Below, piece after piece: positions 8,710 through 17,484 of a stretch of DNA of 38,705 nucleotides (position 1 is its first letter; every line of letters begins with the position of its first letter). Source of the stretch: Cupriavidus cauae (lineage in GTDB: Bacteria > Pseudomonadota > Gammaproteobacteria > Burkholderiales > Burkholderiaceae); assembly GCF_008632125.1 (NCBI RefSeq), contig NZ_VWRN01000044.1, forward strand, positions 1-38,705. Direction: 5' to 3'. Below the pieces are notes generated by a model. The model did no database searches. It was not told the origin of the DNA and saw nothing but the letters and a program-made list of their open reading frames with translations. Position numbers and translations under genes: made by a program.

Positions 8710-9804
8710 TCAGCAGGGAGCGGCGGCGATGGCCGCCGGCTGCCGTACCAGCGGGCGCGAATGGCCGCCGTTCGGATCGGCCATCAGGCAGGCCACCGGA
8801 TGACCGGCTATCGCGTCGGACAGCACGGGCGCGCGCTGTCCGCACACGGCCTCGGCCAGGCTGCAGCGCGGATGGAAACTGCATCCCGACGGCGGGTCGA
8901 TCGGATTGGGCGGATCGCCGGCGAGCGGCGGCGCCAGCGTGCGCCGGTCCGGGTCCATCGACGGCATCGATGCCAGCAGCGCGCGCGTGTAGGGGTGGGC
9001 CGGATCGGCGTAGATCGCCTCGGTATCGCCGATCTCGGCGACCTTGCCCAGGTACATCACCATCACGCGATCGCACAGATAGCGGATCACGTTGAGGTCG
9101 TGGCTGATGAAGACATAGGTCAGGTCGAACTCCGCCTTCAGGTCCAGCAGGAGGTTCAGCACCTGGGCCTCGACCGACTTGTCGAGCGCCGAGACCGCTT
9201 CGTCGAGGATCACGAGCCGGGGCCGCAGCACCAGCGCACGCGCGATATTGACGCGCTGACGCTGGCCGCCGGACAGCTCGTGCGGATAACGGCCGCCGAA
9301 GCGCAACGGCTCGAGGCCCACGCGGGCGAGAAGCTGGCGCGCCCGCTCGGTCGCCTCGCGCGCCGGAACGCCATGCACCCGCGCGGTGAAGGCGATCGAT
9401 TCCTCGACGGTCACCCGCGGGTTCAGCGACGAATAGCTGTCCTGGAACACCATCTGCACCTGGCTGCGGTAGCGCTTGAGCGGCAGCTGGGCGGAACCGA
9501 CGCCCAGCGCGTCGAAGATCAGCTCGCCACTGTCCTGCTCGATCAGTTGCATCAGCAGCCGCGCCGTGGTCGACTTGCCGCAGCCGGATTCGCCCACCAC
9601 GCCGAGCGTCTCGCCCTTGAGCACGTCGAAGCTGACGCCGTCGACCGCGCGTACCGCGCCGGCGCGGCGCCCGGGAATCTTGCCTTTCAGCGGGAAATGC
9701 TTGACCAGGTCGCGCGCGATCACCAGCGGCTGCGCAGGGCCGCCGAGGTCGGCGTTCGGCGCGGAAAATGACATCGACATTGTCATCGACATAGACATCG
9801 GCAT
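8710..9804 (-). CDS. Peptide-type ABC transporter ATP-binding protein (DppF/OppF-like)
   Basis: This is a 364-residue ATPase with Walker A GESGCGKS (71-78), signature LSGGQ (177-181), Walker B ILDE (199-202) and the CSFHPRC motif of the peptide-importer C-terminal extension. It forms the second nucleotide-binding subunit of the importer. The start at 9804 is supported by AAGGA eight bases upstream, inside the end of the permease gene, whose stop is only four bases away, so translational coupling is likely. The N-terminus is odd: every second codon of the first eleven is ATG (M-P-M-S-M-S-M-T-M-S-M-S), so six in-frame starts are available. Confidence 0.93.
   Translation of the reverse strand: MPMSMSMTMSMSFSAPNADLGGPAQPLVIARDLVKHFPLKGKIPGRRAGAVRAVDGVSFDVLKGETLGVVGESGCGKSTTARLLMQLIEQDSGELIFDALGVGSAQLPLKRYRSQVQMVFQDSYSSLNPRVTVEESIAFTARVHGVPAREATERARQLLARVGLEPLRFGGRYPHELSGGQRQRVNIARALVLRPRLVILDEAVSALDKSVEAQVLNLLLDLKAEFDLTYVFISHDLNVIRYLCDRVMVMYLGKVAEIGDTEAIYADPAHPYTRALLASMPSMDPDRRTLAPPLAGDPPNPIDPPSGCSFHPRCSLAEAVCGQRAPVLSDAIAGHPVACLMADPNGGHSRPLVRQPAAIAAAPC
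9769..9804 (-). repeat. Six-base repeat carrying six in-frame ATG codons at a gene start
   Basis: The first twelve codons of the DppF-like gene alternate ATG with Pro, Ser or Thr codons as a degenerate 6-bp repeat. The only good Shine-Dalgarno match (AAGGA) fits the first ATG. Confidence 0.8.
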
Positions 9805-9808
9805 CGGC

Positions 9809-10696
9809 TCAGTCCTTGATTTCCATTGCCGAGCGGATGCCGTCGGCGAGCAGGTTGAACGAGATCGAGGTCACGAAGATCATCGCCCCGGGCAATGCGG
9901 CCACCCAAGGCTGGGTATAGATCGCGGTACGCAACGTGTTCAGCATCAGCCCCCATTCGGGCTCGGGAGGCTTGACGCCAAGGCCCAGGAACGACAGGCC
10001 GGAGGCCAGGATCATCGACACCGAGATCAGGCCGGTGGCGTAGACGAAGATCGGTCCCAGCACGTTGTTCAGCACGTGCGCGCGCACGATGGTCAGGGCG
10101 GACGCCCCGGAGGCGCGTGCGGCGTCGACGAACTCGCGATGGCGTACCTGGGTGGTGACGCTCTCGGCCACGCGCGCGATCTGGGGGACGAAGACGATGG
10201 TCAGCGACAGCAGCGCATTGCCCACGCCGGCGCCGAGCGTGCCGGACAGCGCGATGGCGAGCAGCACCGACGGAAAGGCGTAGAAGATGTCGACCACCCG
10301 CATGATCGCGGTATTGGTCCAGCCGCCGGCATAGCCGGCCACGATGCCCAGCGCGCTGCCCAGCACGAAGGCGATCAGCACCGGCGTGATGCCCATGAAC
10401 AGCGACAGCCGCGCGCCGAGGATCAGGCGCGACAGCATGTCGCGGCCGAGCTCGTCGGTGCCGAGCGGATAGCCCTCGGTGCCGATCGGCTTGAGCCGCT
10501 TCAGGATCGAGGACGCGTAGGGATCGGCCGGCATCAGCCACGGCCCGAAGATCGCGACGAGGATCAGCGCGAGCAGGATCAGGGCCGCGCCCATCGCCAG
10601 CCTGTTGCGCAGCAGCCGGCGGCCTACCGTGGTCCAGTAGCCGGGGGAGCGCTCCACCGCGGCGGGCGCGGCGGCATTGTCCAGCGTCATTTCCAT
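9809..10696 (-). CDS. Peptide-type ABC transporter permease (DppC-like)
   Basis: This is a 295-residue inner-membrane permease. It has one N-terminal helix (about 34-53), the family's G-T-D-E-L-G-R-D stretch before the transport core, and then a BPD_transp_1 domain with five more helices. The cytoplasmic coupling loop (EFVDAARASGAS) lies around residues 185-200. A GGAG ribosome site stands six bases before the ATG. It follows the DppB-like gene by 16 bases and runs almost directly into the DppF-like ATPase. Together with the DppB-like protein it should form the heterodimeric channel. Length and architecture are normal for the family. Confidence 0.94.
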   Translation of the reverse strand: MEMTLDNAAAPAAVERSPGYWTTVGRRLLRNRLAMGAALILLALILVAIFGPWLMPADPYASSILKRLKPIGTEGYPLGTDELGRDMLSRLILGARLSLFMGITPVLIAFVLGSALGIVAGYAGGWTNTAIMRVVDIFYAFPSVLLAIALSGTLGAGVGNALLSLTIVFVPQIARVAESVTTQVRHREFVDAARASGASALTIVRAHVLNNVLGPIFVYATGLISVSMILASGLSFLGLGVKPPEPEWGLMLNTLRTAIYTQPWVAALPGAMIFVTSISFNLLADGIRSAMEIKD

Positions 10697-10712
10697 GGCG
10701 TTCTCCGGATGG

Positions 10713-11663
10713 CTAGTTGCGCTGGATGCGCGGATCGAACAGCGTCTGCAGCGCGTCCACCGCCAGGTTCAGCAGCACGAAGAACACGGCCAGCACGAGG
10801 ATCGTGCCTTGCAGCAGCGGAAAATCGCGCTGGAAGATCGCCGAGTTCAGCAGGAAGCCGGTGCCGGGCCAGGCGAACACCGTCTCGATCAGGATCGAGC
10901 CGCCGAGCAGATAGCCAAGCTGCAGACCCATCACCGACAGCGCGGTCGGGGCGACGTTCTTGACCACGTGACGGAACACCGCCAGGTCGGACAGGCCCCG
11001 TGCCTTCAGGCCGACGATGAACTCGTTCGACAGGATCTCCGCCACCAGCGCCCGGATGGTCCGCGCGACGATGCCCATCGGAATCACCGACATCGTGATC
11101 GCCGGCAGCAGCATGTACTGGACGTGTTCCCAGTTCCAGCTCCAGTCGCCCGAGCCGCCCGGTCCGGCGCCCGTCGCCGGCAGCCAGCCCAGCATCACCG
11201 AGAACACGATGGCCAGCACCATGCCCAGCCAGTAATGCGGCACGCTGACGCCGAACACCGACAGGAACGAGGCCGCGCGGTCGATCGCCGAATCGCGCAG
11301 GTAGCCGGCGACGAAGCCGAACAGGCATCCGAAGGTAAAGCCGATCAGCGTGGCCACTGCCGCCAGCCGGACCGAATTGACGACCGCGGTGGCGACCTCC
11401 CGCATCACCGGGCGGCTGGTGGCGATCGACGTGCCCAGGTCGCCGTGCAGCGCGCGCGTCAGCCAGTGCACGAATTGCTCGATGAAGGGCTTGTCGAAGC
11501 CGTACAGCGCGGCCAGCTGCCGGCGCATTTCCTCCGAGGCATCGGGCGGCAGCACCGACACCAGCGGATCGCCCGGCGCGATATGCACCAGCGAGAAGCA
11601 CAGCAGCGCGACGCCCAGCAGGATGGGCAACGCATACAGCGCGCGGCGAAGCAGGTAGGACAT
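10713..11663 (-). CDS. Peptide-type ABC transporter permease (DppB-like)
   Basis: This is a 316-residue permease starting MSYLLRRALYALP, the typical first helix of the DppB/OppB branch. It is followed by the periplasmic loop with HIAPGDP and G-D-L-G-T-S, then the five-helix transport domain with the coupling loop EFIVGLKARGLS (about 215-230) and the C-terminal F-D-P-R-I. It is second in the operon, 33 bases after the binding-protein stop, with only a weak ribosome site visible. It pairs with the DppC-like permease. Confidence 0.94.
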   Translation of the reverse strand: MSYLLRRALYALPILLGVALLCFSLVHIAPGDPLVSVLPPDASEEMRRQLAALYGFDKPFIEQFVHWLTRALHGDLGTSIATSRPVMREVATAVVNSVRLAAVATLIGFTFGCLFGFVAGYLRDSAIDRAASFLSVFGVSVPHYWLGMVLAIVFSVMLGWLPATGAGPGGSGDWSWNWEHVQYMLLPAITMSVIPMGIVARTIRALVAEILSNEFIVGLKARGLSDLAVFRHVVKNVAPTALSVMGLQLGYLLGGSILIETVFAWPGTGFLLNSAIFQRDFPLLQGTILVLAVFFVLLNLAVDALQTLFDPRIQRN

Positions 11664-11696
11664 GATGGCGGGTCCGGGGCAGTCGGTCGCGTTCGA

Positions 11697-13424
11697 TCAG
11701 TCCATCGACATCGTGGCGATGTCGATGAACCAGCTTTGCGGCTGCACCACGCCCTTGACCTTCTTCGAGATCGCGCGCGGGCCGACGTCATGCGCGATCA
11801 GCACGAAGGGCGCCTCCTCGACGATGCGGGCATGCAGCTTGGCCAGCGCACTGTCGCGGCCCTTGTCGTCGAACGAGGTGCGCGCGGTCTCGATCAGCTT
11901 GTCGAACTCGGGATTGCTGAAGTAGCCCCAGTTGTTCGACACGGGCGGCTGCGTCTTGCTGCTGACGAAGCGCACCATGGCGAAGAAGGGGTCCATCGCC
12001 GCGAAGCTGACGTTGATCGCATTGGCGCCGTGGGCGCTCGGGTCCTTGGCGCCGATGCGCCAGTTGGTAAACAGCGTGTTCCATTCGACCACGTCGAAAT
12101 CGACGTCGATGAAGCACTCCTTCAGGTTCTGCTGCACATATTCGTTCATCGGCAGCGGCTGCATCTGGCCGGAGCCCGAGGCGGAGACCTGCACCTTGAC
12201 CTTGACCGGCTTGGCCGCCGAATAGCCCGCCTCCTGCATCAGCTTGCGTGCGCCGGCGGGGTCGTACCTGATGTCGAACTTGGGATTACCCCACCACGGA
12301 TTGCCCGCCTCGACGATGCCCTTGGCCTCGGCCATGTAGCCGCCCAGCAGCGTCTTCAGGCCGGAGCGGTTCACGCACAGGTTGGCCGCCTGGCGCACGC
12401 GCTTGTCCAGCCAGGGCGAGCCGGGCGCGAACGACAGCTGCCACGGCCACATATGCGGCTGCGCGTTGGCGTAGACCTGGAAGCCACGGCTCTTGATCTG
12501 CGCGATGGCGTCCGGTGCGGGTGCCTCGATCCAGTCGACCTGGCCGGACAGCAGCGCCGCGGTGCGCGCGTTGGCTTCCGGCATCGGCATCATCACGACC
12601 TTGTCGATCTTCGGCACGCGCTTCGCGTCCCAGTACTGCGCGTTCCTGACGACCTCGAGGCGCTCGCGCGGCACGAAGCGGCTCATCTTGAAGGGTCCGG
12701 TGCCCGCCGCGTCGGCGGCAAAGGCCACCCACGCCTGCTTGGAGCGCTCGACCGGGTCGGTGACCGAGGCCGGCACCGCGGCGAACTTCTTCTCCCATTG
12801 CGCGGGGGACGCCATGAACAGGTTGGTCAGGTTGTACGGCAGGAAGGAGTCGGGCTCGGAGGTGGTCAGCTCCACCGTCAGGTCGTCGATCTTGCGCGCC
12901 GAGCGCAGCGTCGGCATGCGCGATGCGGTCACGCCGACCTGGCTCGGGTCGAACTGCTTCGCGGTCTTGTCCAGTACCTTGCCGACGTTCCACACCACCG
13001 CATCGGCGTTGAATGGCGTGCCGTCATGGAACTTGACGTTGGGGCGCAGCTTGAAGACCCACTTCGTCTTGTCCTTCGCGTCCACCTTCCATTCGGTGGC
13101 GAGGCCAGGGATCAGCAGGCTCGGACCATCGCTCTTCGACAGATCCCATTGCGTCAGGCCGTCGTACATCGGAATGCCGCTGAAGCGGTTGCCCTCGAAG
13201 CCCTGGTCGGGCTGGCCCAGCGTGCGCGGAATGTCGGCGGCCGTCATGCCGATGCGCAAGACCTTCTCGGCCATCGCGGACCCCGGCAAGGCCAGCAGCG
13301 ACAGCGCGATCGCCGCGCCGATGGTGCCGAGCCTTGGGCGGGTGGCCGATGCCGAGGCGGCAGTGGGGGACGAAGCGGCGGTCGACATCGATGCGAAAGC
13401 GCAGGCGTAGCAGTTCACTGGCAT
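11697..13424 (-). CDS. Extracytoplasmic peptide-type substrate-binding protein (SBP_bac_5)
   Basis: This family 5 periplasmic binding protein has the diagnostic KWVFKLRPNVKFHDG stretch. It is first in the operon and supplies substrate to the DppBCDF-like importer. A hydrophobic signal core (IGAAIALSLLALPGSAMA) ends in an AMA/EK cleavage site. The start is uncertain. The ATG at 13424 has AGGAG but only two bases of spacing and gives a long n-region (575 aa). The ATG at 13388 gives 563 aa and a more usual signal peptide but has no Shine-Dalgarno match. The ligand may be a peptide, glutathione or an opine; the sequence does not decide. Confidence 0.92.
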   Translation of the reverse strand: MPVNCYACAFASMSTAASSPTAASASATRPRLGTIGAAIALSLLALPGSAMAEKVLRIGMTAADIPRTLGQPDQGFEGNRFSGIPMYDGLTQWDLSKSDGPSLLIPGLATEWKVDAKDKTKWVFKLRPNVKFHDGTPFNADAVVWNVGKVLDKTAKQFDPSQVGVTASRMPTLRSARKIDDLTVELTTSEPDSFLPYNLTNLFMASPAQWEKKFAAVPASVTDPVERSKQAWVAFAADAAGTGPFKMSRFVPRERLEVVRNAQYWDAKRVPKIDKVVMMPMPEANARTAALLSGQVDWIEAPAPDAIAQIKSRGFQVYANAQPHMWPWQLSFAPGSPWLDKRVRQAANLCVNRSGLKTLLGGYMAEAKGIVEAGNPWWGNPKFDIRYDPAGARKLMQEAGYSAAKPVKVKVQVSASGSGQMQPLPMNEYVQQNLKECFIDVDFDVVEWNTLFTNWRIGAKDPSAHGANAINVSFAAMDPFFAMVRFVSSKTQPPVSNNWGYFSNPEFDKLIETARTSFDDKGRDSALAKLHARIVEEAPFVLIAHDVGPRAISKKVKGVVQPQSWFIDIATMSMD

Positions 13425-13755
13425 GGCTCCTGAGTGGGGAAGCGGCGGGAAGAGACATCGGGACTGCCAAAGCAAGTGATATGCCATCGCCATTCCTGCA
13501 CCGCCGCGGCGATGGCGCGGAGCGTCCCGCTCGAAACGCGGCGAGGCGGTCCGCGGGAATCAGGGGCGGCACCCTCGGCGGGCACCATCGGCGGGAGTCG
13601 CAGCACCACGATCGGCGGGCCACGCACCAGGATGCGTCGGTCAGGGCCGTGCCCGCTCCCTGCAGCAAACGCTCAGTTGCCGCACAATGCCTGCCTGGCC
13701 CGCCTGGCAAGCCCGGGACAGGGCCGATACCAACCCGAACAACAAGAGGTTCTCG
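13425..13755. other. Divergent intergenic region between the peptide importer and the ene-reductase
   Basis: These 331 bases separate two divergent starts and should carry both promoters. I see no convincing -35/-10 pair, no strong palindrome and no credible small gene. Only the AGAGG ribosome site at the plus-strand edge is clear. Confidence 0.5.
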
Positions 13756-14871
13756 ATGTCCGCTCTCTTTACCCCGCTGCAGATCGGCAAGCTGCAGCTC
13801 GACAACCGCATCCTGATCGCGCCGATGTGCCAGTACTCGGCGGAGCAGGGCAATGCCACCGACTGGCACCTGATCCATCTCGGCCATCTGGCGTTGTCCG
13901 GCGCCGGCATGCTGATTCTCGAAGCGACCGCGGTCTCGCCGCAGGGCCGCATCACGCCCTACGACCTGGGCTTGTACTCGGACGACAATGAGGCGGCGCT
14001 GGCCCGCGTGCTGAAGGCGGTGCGCGCGTATTCGCCGATCAAGATTGCGATGCAGATCGCGCATGCGGGCCGCAAGGCGTCGAGCCGCGCGCCGTGGGAT
14101 GGCGGCTCGCAGATTCGCCCGGACGAGCCGCAGGGCTGGCTGACCGAGGCGCCGTCCGCGGTACCCCATGCGCCGAACGAGGTCGCTCCTGTCGCGCTGG
14201 ACCGCGCCGGCCTCGAGCGCGTCAAGCGCGATTTCGTCGAGACCGCGAAGCGCGCTGCGCGCCTGGGCATCGATGCGATCGAGATCCACGCCGCGCATGG
14301 CTATCTGCTGCATCAGTTCCTGTCGCCGATCGCGAACCATCGCGACGACGAGTACGGCGGCAGCCTGGAGAACCGGATGCGTTTTCCGCTGGAAGTGTTC
14401 GATGCGGTGCGTGCCGTTTTCCCGGCCGACCGTCCCGTGTGGGCGCGCATCTCGGCGACCGACTGGGTGCCGAACGGCTGGGATATCGAGGGCACGGTGG
14501 CGATCTCGAAGGAGCTGGCCCGGCGGGGCTGCGCGGCGATCCATGTGACGACGGGCGGCGTGTCGCCGCAGCAGGCGATCAAGCTCGGACCGGGCTATCA
14601 GGTCCCGTACGCGCAGCGGGTCAAGGCCGAGGTGGGACTGCCGACCATCGCGGTCGGGCTGATCACCGAGCCGGAGCAGGCCGAGAGCATCATCGCCAAC
14701 GGCGAGGCGGATGCCGTGTCGCTGGCGCGGGCGATGCTGTATGACCCGCGCTGGCCGTGGCACGCCGCGGCAAAGCTCGGCGCGCAGGTCCAGGCGCCGA
14801 AGCAGTACTGGCGTTCGCAGCCGCGCGAGTTCAAGGACCTGTTCGCGGGTGCGGCTTTCGGCCAACGTTGA
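13756..14871 (+). CDS. NADH:flavin oxidoreductase, XenA/YqjM-class old yellow enzyme
   Basis: This is a 371-residue FMN-dependent ene-reductase, predicted to reduce activated C=C bonds with NAD(P)H. The start has AGAGG seven bases upstream. The thiol-dependent subclass is shown by Cys25 in APMCQYS, H-A-G-R-K-A in the barrel, and the substrate-binding pair His178/His181 with Tyr183 in IHAAHGY. These positions match the numbering I recall for Pseudomonas XenA. Full family length with the C-terminal W-P-W-H-A-A segment. It stands alone, divergent from the importer. Likely roles are enone or nitro-compound detoxification; the physiological substrate is unknown. Confidence 0.95.
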   Translation: MSALFTPLQIGKLQLDNRILIAPMCQYSAEQGNATDWHLIHLGHLALSGAGMLILEATAVSPQGRITPYDLGLYSDDNEAALARVLKAVRAYSPIKIAMQIAHAGRKASSRAPWDGGSQIRPDEPQGWLTEAPSAVPHAPNEVAPVALDRAGLERVKRDFVETAKRAARLGIDAIEIHAAHGYLLHQFLSPIANHRDDEYGGSLENRMRFPLEVFDAVRAVFPADRPVWARISATDWVPNGWDIEGTVAISKELARRGCAAIHVTTGGVSPQQAIKLGPGYQVPYAQRVKAEVGLPTIAVGLITEPEQAESIIANGEADAVSLARAMLYDPRWPWHAAAKLGAQVQAPKQYWRSQPREFKDLFAGAAFGQR

Positions 14872-14890
14872 ATGACACCGATGTCATTTT
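14871..14890 (+). terminator. Palindrome after the ene-reductase stop, possible terminator
   Basis: A seven-base inverted repeat (AATGACA / TGTCATT) with a four-base loop lies directly on the TGA stop and is followed by TT. The stem is AT-rich, so it would be a weak intrinsic terminator. An operator-like role cannot be excluded. Confidence 0.4.
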
Positions 14891-14957
14891 CGGCGGGTTT
14901 GGAGCGTCCCCTTCGTCACGTCGAATGACCCGGCCGCGGAGGAGGCCGCCGCACCCC

Positions 14958-14986
14958 TAGTCACCCCTTCGGATGTTTCGTATTGT
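14958..14986 (+). promoter_or_regulatory. Weak sigma70-like promoter candidate for the permease gene
   Basis: TAGTCA (14958-14963) and TATTGT (14981-14986) are separated by 17 bases, each matching the consensus at four of six positions. Transcription would begin at about 14993, just at the hairpins described next. Confidence 0.3.
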
Positions 14987-14989
14987 GGA

Positions 14990-15022
14990 CAGGCAGACAA
15001 GTTCGCTGCCTGCCACGGCAGC
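14990..15022 (+). promoter_or_regulatory. Two overlapping, mutually exclusive hairpins in the permease leader
   Basis: CAGGCAG (14990-14996) pairs with CTGCCTG (15006-15012). GCTGCC (15005-15010) can instead pair with GGCAGC (15017-15022). The two stems share bases, so only one can form at a time. They lie 80-110 bases before the APC permease start. No poly-T follows, so if functional this is more likely translational or protein-mediated than classical attenuation. Confidence 0.3.
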
Positions 15023-15102
15023 GATGCGAGCGCGGAATGCAGGTTCCGGAATGCAAGCGCATTTCGCAAGCCGATTTCGCTCCATCCGTCCGAGGGATAG
15101 GG

Positions 15103-16482
15103 ATGACCGATCCGAACCAGCCCCGACCGCAGGGCATCCTGTCGGTCTTCGATGCCATCACGATCATGGTGGGCCTCGTCCTTGGGGTTGGGATCTTCCG
15201 CACGCCGTCGATCGTCGCGGGCAGCGTCGATTCCGAGGCGATGTTCATCGTGGTCTGGATCGTCGGCGGCATCATCACCTTCATCGGCGCGCTGTGCTAC
15301 GCCGAACTGTCGGCGGCCCATCCCAACGCCGGCGGCGAATACCACTTCCTGTCGCGTGCCTACGGCCGCTCCACCGCGATGATGTTCGGCTGGGCGCGCT
15401 GCACCGTCATCCAGACCGGCGCGATTGCGGCGGTCGCCTTCATGCTGGGCGACTACGTGGCGCAGCTGCTGCCTGCCGGTCTGTTCGGCCCTCTTGATCC
15501 CTTCAGCCCGGCGATCTATGCCGCGTTGGCCGTGATCGTGGTGACCGGGATCAATGTGATCGGCACCATCGAGGGCAAGAACCTGCAGGTGGTGGTGACC
15601 TTCCTGGAGATCGGCGCCATCGGCGCGATCATCCTGTTCGGGCTGTTCGGCTCGCCGGAGACTGCCGAACGCACCGCGCCTGCGATACCGCCGGAGACCG
15701 CGGCGATCGGCATGGCGATGATCTTCGTGCTGTTGACCTATGGCGGCTGGAACGAGGCGGCCTATCTGACCGGCGAACTGAAGGACGCGCCGCGCAATAT
15801 CGCCAAGGTGCTGGCGGGCGGCACCGTCATCCTGGTGGTGCTGTACACGCTGACCAACCTGGCCCTGCTGTCTGTCCTCGGGCTGGACGGCTTGCGCGAA
15901 TCCGATGCGGTCGCCGCCGACATGATGCGCGTGGTGGCCGGACCGGTCGGCGAGCGCGTGGTCACGGCCGCCATCGTGGTCGCCGCGATCTCGACGCTGA
16001 ACGCCACCATCTTTACCGGCTCGCGCGTGTTCTACGCGATGGCGCGCGACATGACCGTCATGCAATGGGTCGGCATCTGGAACGGCCGCGGCCAGACGCC
16101 GGCCAATGGCCAGATCGCCCAGGGAATCATCGCGCTGGCGCTGATCGCGGTAGGGGCGATCACGCGCGACGGCTTCAAGGCGATGGTCGACTACACCGCG
16201 CCGGTGTTCTGGGGCTTTCTGCTGCTGGTCGGCCTCTCGCTGTTCGTGCTGCGCTGGCGCCATCCCGGCCGCGCCTTGCCGTATCGCGTGCCGCTGTATC
16301 CGATCACGCCGATCATCTTCTGCCTGACCTGCCTGTACATGCTGTATGCCAGCGTGGCCTATACCGGCGCCGCGGCGCTGATCGGCCTCGCGATGCTCGC
16401 AGCGGGCGCGCCGATCCTGCTGTTCAAGCGCAAGCAGGTCGAAGCCGCGGAGAGACAGGATGCTTCACCGGACCCCATGTGA
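15103..16482 (+). CDS. APC-family amino acid permease
   Basis: This is a 459-residue inner-membrane transporter with about twelve hydrophobic helices, a normal APC-superfamily length. The N-terminal signature (GLVLGVGIF, helix 1) and the FIGALCYAELSA segment of helix 2 identify the family, and TYGGWNEAA is the conserved helix-6 region. The start at 15103 has GAGGG upstream. The open frame reaches back to 14983 but upstream codons look non-coding. Substrate is probably an amino acid or amine. It is followed after 22 bases by the exported methyltransferase-like gene, so co-transcription is likely. Confidence 0.92.
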   Translation: MTDPNQPRPQGILSVFDAITIMVGLVLGVGIFRTPSIVAGSVDSEAMFIVVWIVGGIITFIGALCYAELSAAHPNAGGEYHFLSRAYGRSTAMMFGWARCTVIQTGAIAAVAFMLGDYVAQLLPAGLFGPLDPFSPAIYAALAVIVVTGINVIGTIEGKNLQVVVTFLEIGAIGAIILFGLFGSPETAERTAPAIPPETAAIGMAMIFVLLTYGGWNEAAYLTGELKDAPRNIAKVLAGGTVILVVLYTLTNLALLSVLGLDGLRESDAVAADMMRVVAGPVGERVVTAAIVVAAISTLNATIFTGSRVFYAMARDMTVMQWVGIWNGRGQTPANGQIAQGIIALALIAVGAITRDGFKAMVDYTAPVFWGFLLLVGLSLFVLRWRHPGRALPYRVPLYPITPIIFCLTCLYMLYASVAYTGAAALIGLAMLAAGAPILLFKRKQVEAAERQDASPDPM

Positions 16483-16504
16483 CCCTCAGAACAGGAGAAC
16501 GTCG

Positions 16505-17347
16505 ATGACGATCTTGCACAAGTCCTTCGTCGCTGCCGCGCTTGTCGCCGCGGGGGCGATGGCATTCAGCGGACCCGGATTGGCGCAGACGGAGACGGCG
16601 TCCGAGGTGACCTCGGTCTACAAGCCGTCCGTCGGTCAGTCCGGCAAGGACGTGGTGTGGGTGCCGACCTCGCAGGCGCTGGTCGACCGCATGCTGGACA
16701 TGGCCGAGCTCACGCCAAGGGACCATCTGGTCGACCTCGGCTCGGGCGATGGCCGGCTGGTGATCACCGCGGCCAAGCGCGGCGCCAGCGCCCGCGGCAT
16801 CGAGTTCAATCCCGACCTGGTGGCGCTGTCGCGCCGGACGGCGCAGGCCGAGGGCGTGGGCAATCGTGCGCGGTTCGACCAGGGCGATATCTTCAAGTCG
16901 GACTTCTCGAACGCCACCGTGGTGACGCTGTTCCTGCTGCCGGACCTCAATCTCCGGCTGCGTCCGACCTTGCTGAACATGAAGCCGGGCACTCGCGTCG
17001 TCTCCAATACCTTCACGATGGACGACTGGGAGCCCGACGAGACGGCCCAGGTCACCCAGGGTTGCGCGGGGCACTGCACTGCCTACAAGTGGGTGATCCC
17101 CGCCAAGGTGCAGGGGACCTGGCGGATGGGCGACAAGCAGCTGGTGCTGACGCAGAAGTACCAGATGGTCGAAGGGACGCTGCGCGAGGAAGGCGCCAGC
17201 ACGCCGATCAGCGAGGGCCGCATCGCGGGAACGAAGATCACGTTCGTGGCCGGTGATCAGCGTTATACCGGCGAGATCAGCGGCAGGACGATGCAGGGCA
17301 CGACCGAAGGGGGAGGGCGCTGGAACGCGACCTTGATGAAGCCTTGA
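16505..17347 (+). CDS. Exported class I methyltransferase-fold protein
   Basis: This 280-residue protein has a clear signal peptide (hydrophobic core 8-22, cleavage after GLA27) followed by a Rossmann methyltransferase core. The SAM-binding motif is DLGSGDGR (77-84), with an acidic residue after strand 2 (E100, GIEFNPD). A C-terminal beta-rich region (about 195-280) resembles a separate small domain. AGGAG stands seven bases before the ATG. The export signal is odd because S-adenosylmethionine is cytoplasmic. Either the protein is not a methyltransferase in situ, or the N-terminus acts as a membrane anchor. A broken copy of its last 45 codons lies at 21955-22088. Confidence 0.85.
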   Translation: MTILHKSFVAAALVAAGAMAFSGPGLAQTETASEVTSVYKPSVGQSGKDVVWVPTSQALVDRMLDMAELTPRDHLVDLGSGDGRLVITAAKRGASARGIEFNPDLVALSRRTAQAEGVGNRARFDQGDIFKSDFSNATVVTLFLLPDLNLRLRPTLLNMKPGTRVVSNTFTMDDWEPDETAQVTQGCAGHCTAYKWVIPAKVQGTWRMGDKQLVLTQKYQMVEGTLREEGASTPISEGRIAGTKITFVAGDQRYTGEISGRTMQGTTEGGGRWNATLMKP

Positions 17348-17484
17348 CCGACGTCGCCACGCATGGCATTGGCGGATAGCATCGGAAGGCTCCACGTCGA
17401 GCAGGGCGGCAAGCAACCCGCCACACCATCGTCTGGCCATGGTCGCGCCGTCGCCGCCCATCTCGGTGTCATGGCGGCCGAATG

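Noticed and set aside
10677..13433. A 918-codon open frame on the plus strand opposite the permease and binding-protein genes
   Set aside because: It lies over genes with unmistakable family motifs and encodes His/Arg/Gln-rich text with no fold signature. It is a high-GC shadow frame.
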